The translations under genes were made by a program, and so were the position numbers. From the NCBI GenBank assembly GCA_025465095.1, contig JAODME010000018.1:1-59698 (forward strand): DNA of 59,698 nt, written 5' to 3'. Source of the DNA: Microbacteriaceae bacterium. GTDB lineage: Bacteria > Actinomycetota > Actinomycetes > Actinomycetales > Microbacteriaceae. This document shows positions 55,945 to 59,698 of this stretch, piece by piece (within the stretch, counting starts at the first letter, position 1; every line of letters begins with the position of its first letter). The notes below the pieces were generated by a model, which did not search any database, was not told the DNA's origin, and saw nothing but the letters and a program-made list of their open reading frames with translations.

Positions 55945-58760
55945 TCCAGCCGCCGGCGCTGCTTCGTGGTGCGGAGCCGTCGTGGCACACAATGTCGGCG
56001 CACGACACCGCGGCGGCGCTCGACGTGGCACCGGGGAGCGGGCTCAGTCAGAAGGAGGCGGCTCGGCGCCTGCGACAGCGCGGCAAAAACGTGCTCGTGG
56101 GAAAGGCCGCCCACTCGGTGTGGCGCCGCATCCTGGTCCTCCTGACCGACCGGCTGACTGTCGTGCTCATCATCGCCGCCGTGGTCAGTGCGGTCGTGTC
56201 CCGAGACTGGGAGACCCCCGCCGTCATCCTCCTGGTCGTCGCAGTGAATGCCGGGTTGAACGTCGTCCAGGAGAATCGAGCGGAAAACAGCCTCGAAGCG
56301 CTACGCAGGACCTCGGTGGCGACCAGTCGGGTTCGGCGCGACGGTAAGCCGACGGAGGTTCCGAGCGCTGAACTGGTACCCGGAGACATCGTGCTCCTTG
56401 ACGCCGGGGATGCGGTGCCTGCGGACGGACGCCTGATCGAAACCATCCGATTGCAGATCGCGGAGTCCGCCCTGACCGGCGAGTCCACACCGGTCGACAA
56501 GGACGCCCAGCTCCTAAGCGGAGCGGGCCTGCCCCACCCGGAACGAATGAACATGGCCTACATGAACACCGAGGTAAGTCGTGGTCGGGGCGTCCTCGCG
56601 GTCACGGCGACAGGCATGAGCACGTGGACAGGAAGCATCGCATCGTTGCTGGACGAAGCCGGCGGGCGGAAAACCCCCGTCCAGCGAAGAACAGACCAGC
56701 TGGCACGGACCCTGAGCATCGTCGCTGCGATCGTGGTGACGATCGTGTTCGTCGCGGGGCTGCTCCGAGGGCAGTCCTGGAACGAGTTGCTCCTGACCGC
56801 GGTGGCCCTCGCCGTGGCGACGATCCCAGAAGGCCTCACCGCCGTCGTCGCGTTCACGCTGGCGATGGGCGCATCACGTCTGGCTCGTCACGGCGCAATC
56901 ATCAAACAGCTGTCCGCTGTCGAGACGTTGGGAAGCACCACCCACATCGCGACCGACAAGACCGGGACCCTGACGCTCAACCAGATGACCGCCCGCCGAC
57001 TGATCACCATCGGGCACAGTTTCGACATCACGGGAGAAGGATATTCAATCGAGGGATCCATCCTTCACGACGGCGCCTTCAAGCTTCCCTCACAGTGCAC
57101 GGATGCCTTCCTGGCGATGGCACTCTGCAACGACGCAACAGTCAGCGCGGGAGAAATCATCGGTGATCCCACCGAGGCTGCTCTGGTCGTGCTCGCGACG
57201 AAGGGAGGAGTCGATGTCGAGGCCCTCCGGCGGCAGCATCCGCGGATTGCAGAAATCCCGTTCGACTCCGACTACAAATTCATGGCGACATTCCACGGCC
57301 CCGACTTCAGTCGAGGCGACGAATCGCGCTGCTTCGCGAAGGGGGCCCCGGTCGCTATTCTGGGGCGCGCCGGTTCGATCCTCACCGAACGCGGTATTCG
57401 ACCCCTCACCGATGACGATCGAAGCGAGATCCTCGCCGGGGTCCACAAGTTGGCCGAAGCGGGATTGAGGACCCTCATGATCGCGGGGCGTCGTATCGGT
57501 GCCCCGCTCCCTGCTGACCCGGAGCGACTTCGAGAGGACCTGGTCGATCTCACCGTCTACGCGGTAGTGGGCATCGAAGACCCCCCTCGAATCGAGGCCG
57601 CGGCCGCCATCGCGATCGCGCGGGGTGCCGGGATCACGATTCACATGATCACCGGTGACCACGAGATCACCGCGACGACTATCGCCAATCGCTTGGGCAT
57701 CCCTGGCGCATCCGCCTCCGGCCGGGATCTCGACTCCATGAATCAGGAGGAGCTTGTCCGCCGCGCGCCCGACTACGGCGTGCTGGCGCGCGTTTCTCCG
57801 GAACACAAGATCCGACTCGTGCGGGCGTTGCAGAATGGGGGGCAGGTTGTCGCCATGACAGGAGACGGGGTGAACGACGCTCCGGCTCTGAAGCAAGCCG
57901 ATCTCGGCATCGCAATGGGAATCACCGGTAGCGATGTCTCAAAGGGTGCCGCGAACATGGTGCTGACCGACGACAACTTCACCACCATCGTGACCGCGAT
58001 CGAGATCGGTCGAGGCGTTTACGCGAACATCATCAAATTCGTGCAGTTCCAGTTGACCACCGCCTGGGGTTTCGTGTTGATCTTCGTCATGTCCGCAACG
58101 CTTGGACTTCCCGGCGGAGCACCATTCACGGCCCTCCAGATCCTGCTGGTGAACCTGATCATGGACGGACCGCCGGCTCTGGCTCTCGGGCTGGACAAGG
58201 TCGAGTCAGGCATCATGAAGCGGAAGCCGCGGCCAGTCGACGAACCCCTGCTCACGCGGGGCAGGATCCTGCGCATTCTGCTCCTCGGCGTGGTCATGGC
58301 GGCGGGAACAGGCTGTGTGCTCGTGTTTTCGGGGTCGTGGTTCGGCGCGACGGCCGGACATCCGTTGCAACCCACTACCCTCGCCTTCACCACCTTCGTG
58401 CTTTTCCAGCTGTTCAACCTGCTCAACGTGCGATCGGATGTCCGCTCGGCATTCTCGAGGGCCACGTTCTCCAACCGCGCGGTCTGGCTCGCCATCGCGG
58501 TGGTGGTGCTGCTTCAAGCCGCCGTTGTGAACGTCGGCATGCTTCAAGGCCTCTTCGCCACCACGGCGCTCACCGCCCCCCAGTGGTTAGTCGCCGCCGC
58601 GATTGCGTCTTCGGTCCTGTGGGTCGAGGAGATCCGCAAGTGGATCCTTCGCAAGAGCCGCCCCGGTCGCCGGCGGGGCGCGAGCGCTCGAAGCCGCCGT
58701 CATCCTTCTCGGAGTCGTCAGCATCCTCCCGGTGGTGACCCTGAGACAGTATTCGGCTGA
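55941..58760 (+). CDS. P-type cation-transporting ATPase (PacL/CtpF, P2A type)
   Basis: A 939-residue transporter, probably exporting Ca2+ or another divalent cation. Landmarks are the actuator TGES (SALTGESTPVDK), the M4 motif VATIPEGLT, phosphorylation site DKTGTLT at about 339, KGAPVAIL, TGDHEITA, MTGDGVNDAPAL and the M6 segment DGPPALALGLD. The N-terminus AEPSWHTMSAHDTAAAL is the cation-ATPase N domain. I took TTG 55941, which overlaps the DoxX stop; ATG 55992 would cut into that domain. Neighbours match CtpF, which adjoins a usp gene in the mycobacterial DosR regulon. The last 30 residues are a basic unconserved tail. Confidence 0.9.
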   Translation: MIQPPALLRGAEPSWHTMSAHDTAAALDVAPGSGLSQKEAARRLRQRGKNVLVGKAAHSVWRRILVLLTDRLTVVLIIAAVVSAVVSRDWETPAVILLVVAVNAGLNVVQENRAENSLEALRRTSVATSRVRRDGKPTEVPSAELVPGDIVLLDAGDAVPADGRLIETIRLQIAESALTGESTPVDKDAQLLSGAGLPHPERMNMAYMNTEVSRGRGVLAVTATGMSTWTGSIASLLDEAGGRKTPVQRRTDQLARTLSIVAAIVVTIVFVAGLLRGQSWNELLLTAVALAVATIPEGLTAVVAFTLAMGASRLARHGAIIKQLSAVETLGSTTHIATDKTGTLTLNQMTARRLITIGHSFDITGEGYSIEGSILHDGAFKLPSQCTDAFLAMALCNDATVSAGEIIGDPTEAALVVLATKGGVDVEALRRQHPRIAEIPFDSDYKFMATFHGPDFSRGDESRCFAKGAPVAILGRAGSILTERGIRPLTDDDRSEILAGVHKLAEAGLRTLMIAGRRIGAPLPADPERLREDLVDLTVYAVVGIEDPPRIEAAAAIAIARGAGITIHMITGDHEITATTIANRLGIPGASASGRDLDSMNQEELVRRAPDYGVLARVSPEHKIRLVRALQNGGQVVAMTGDGVNDAPALKQADLGIAMGITGSDVSKGAANMVLTDDNFTTIVTAIEIGRGVYANIIKFVQFQLTTAWGFVLIFVMSATLGLPGGAPFTALQILLVNLIMDGPPALALGLDKVESGIMKRKPRPVDEPLLTRGRILRILLLGVVMAAGTGCVLVFSGSWFGATAGHPLQPTTLAFTTFVLFQLFNLLNVRSDVRSAFSRATFSNRAVWLAIAVVVLLQAAVVNVGMLQGLFATTALTAPQWLVAAAIASSVLWVEEIRKWILRKSRPGRRRGASARSRRHPSRSRQHPPGGDPETVFG

Positions 58761-58874
58761 TGCCGGCAGCTCGGCGACGCTCGAGACCACCGGCAGTGCG
58801 TTCTCGCAGTGCACGGCGACAGCCTCGTTCGGTCCGCCCACGCTCGCCCCCGCCGAGCGACTACCGTTGATGGC

Positions 58875-59698
58875 ATGACGCCCACTGACACGACCGACCA
58901 GATCGAGGCAGACACTGCCGACGCTGAAATGACCTTTTCCGACCTCGGGCTCAGTGATGCGGTGCTGAAGGCGGTCCGCGACATCGGGTACGAGACCCCT
59001 TCCGCCATCCAGGCCGCAACCATTCCGCCCCTCCTCGCCGGCCGTGACGTCGTCGGCCTCGCTCAGACCGGGACCGGCAAGACGGCCGCATTCGCGCTGC
59101 CAATCCTGTCTCGCCTCGACGTGTCGCAGAAGAAGCCGCAGGCGCTGGTGCTGTCCCCCACCCGTGAGCTCGCGCTGCAGGTCTGCGAGGCGTTCGAGCA
59201 GTATGCCTCGCAGATGCGTGGCGTCCACGTGCTACCTGTCTACGGTGGCCAGGCCTACGGTGTTCAGCTGTCGGCGCTGCGGCGCGGGGTCCACGTGGTC
59301 GTAGGCACCCCCGGTCGCATCATGGACCACCTGGCGAAGGGCACGCTCGACCTGTCCGAGCTGAAGTACCTAGTGCTCGACGAGGCCGACGAGATGCTGA
59401 AGATGGGTTTCGCCGAGGATGTCGAGACGATTCTCGCCGATACCCCTGAAGACAAGCAGGTGGCCCTGTTCTCCGCGACCATGCCTCCGCAGATTCGTCG
59501 GATCGCGAAGAAGTACCTGAACGATGCCGAAGAGATTACGGTCAAGAGCAAGACCACGACCTCCGTGAACACGACTCAGCGCTATTTGATGGTGTCCTAC
59601 CCACAGAAGGTCGACGCCCTGACCCGCATCCTCGAGGTCGAGAACTTCGAGGGCATGATCGTCTTCGTGCGCACCAAGAGCGAGACCGAGACCCTCGC
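58875..59698 (+). CDS. DEAD-box RNA helicase, N-terminal part
   Basis: The first 274 codons of an ATP-dependent RNA helicase of the DeaD/CshA type, cut by the right edge. The Q motif is FSDLGLSDAVLKAV to TPSAIQ (21-46), motif I AQTGTGKT (63-70), Ia PTRELALQV, Ib TPGR, motif II DEAD (about 169) and motif III FSATMP. RecA domain 2 has just begun (MIVFVRTKSETE). ATG 58875 has no strong ribosome site. It probably acts in ribosome assembly or RNA decay in the cold. Confidence 0.94.
   Translation, partial: MTPTDTTDQIEADTADAEMTFSDLGLSDAVLKAVRDIGYETPSAIQAATIPPLLAGRDVVGLAQTGTGKTAAFALPILSRLDVSQKKPQALVLSPTRELALQVCEAFEQYASQMRGVHVLPVYGGQAYGVQLSALRRGVHVVVGTPGRIMDHLAKGTLDLSELKYLVLDEADEMLKMGFAEDVETILADTPEDKQVALFSATMPPQIRRIAKKYLNDAEEITVKSKTTTSVNTTQRYLMVSYPQKVDALTRILEVENFEGMIVFVRTKSETETL

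Noticed and set aside
58603-58878. Plus-strand 91-codon frame overlapping the end of the cation ATPase gene
   Set aside because: It starts inside the ATPase coding region, has no ribosome site or domain, and ends at the helicase start; probably chance.

Overview
The window reads as chromosomal DNA of a high-GC Gram-positive actinobacterium, most likely a member of the Microbacteriaceae. This rests on dense GC-rich coding, frequent GTG/TTG starts, a garA/ftsR/merR block, the aroG-plsC-glk-fadD order, a DevRS (DosRS) system and an iniBAC-like operon. I see no rRNA, tRNA, CRISPR array, insertion sequence or prophage. Both edges cut genes: class II DAHP synthase at the left and a DEAD-box RNA helicase at the right.

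Layout. 1-12.9 kb is core metabolism and cell-cycle control: DAHP synthase, an acyltransferase, ROK glucokinase, acyl-CoA synthetase, peptide deformylase, two ParA/MinD ATPases, pyruvate carboxylase, two MerR regulators (the second FtsR-like), a GarA/OdhI FHA protein and PgsA. 13.0-28.4 kb is a surface polysaccharide locus: initiating polyprenyl sugar-phosphate transferase, TagD-like cytidylyltransferase, GH16 hydrolase, GT2, Wzy-like polymerase, Wzz fused to a degenerate BY-kinase-like domain, TagA/WecG transferase and Wzx flippase. It ends with a secreted fibrinogen-like multidomain protein and a CDP-alcohol phosphotransferase. Two promoters in this locus share a 20-bp palindromic element.

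28.4-36.4 kb is accessory: a CPBP-like membrane protein, an apparently circularly permuted flavin amine oxidase, a Pr6Pr membrane protein, DUF503 and other small proteins, a convergent LigC-type ligase and LigD-type primase pair, and a VOC protein. 36.3-45.3 kb is the most intriguing module, all on the minus strand: a membrane-anchored Hsp70 with a long Pro/Thr tail, a LuxR regulator with no visible ATPase half, an IniB-like acidic repeat protein, and two dynamin-like GTPases equivalent to IniA/IniC. A strong hairpin sits between the IniB-like gene and the dynamins, and a perfect palindrome lies upstream of the Hsp70 gene. I infer an envelope-stress or membrane-remodelling system.

45.7-51.5 kb carries a ScyD/ScyE protein, a SemiSWEET transporter, a PhoD-like phosphatase, an HhH-PHP protein, and an SRPBCC/ArsR pair. 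51.7-58.8 kb looks like a compact hypoxia or redox regulon: DevR and DevS face a universal stress protein gene, a DoxX-like gene and a PacL/CtpF-type cation ATPase. DosR-box-like palindromes lie upstream of the stress protein gene and of the doxX-ATPase pair.
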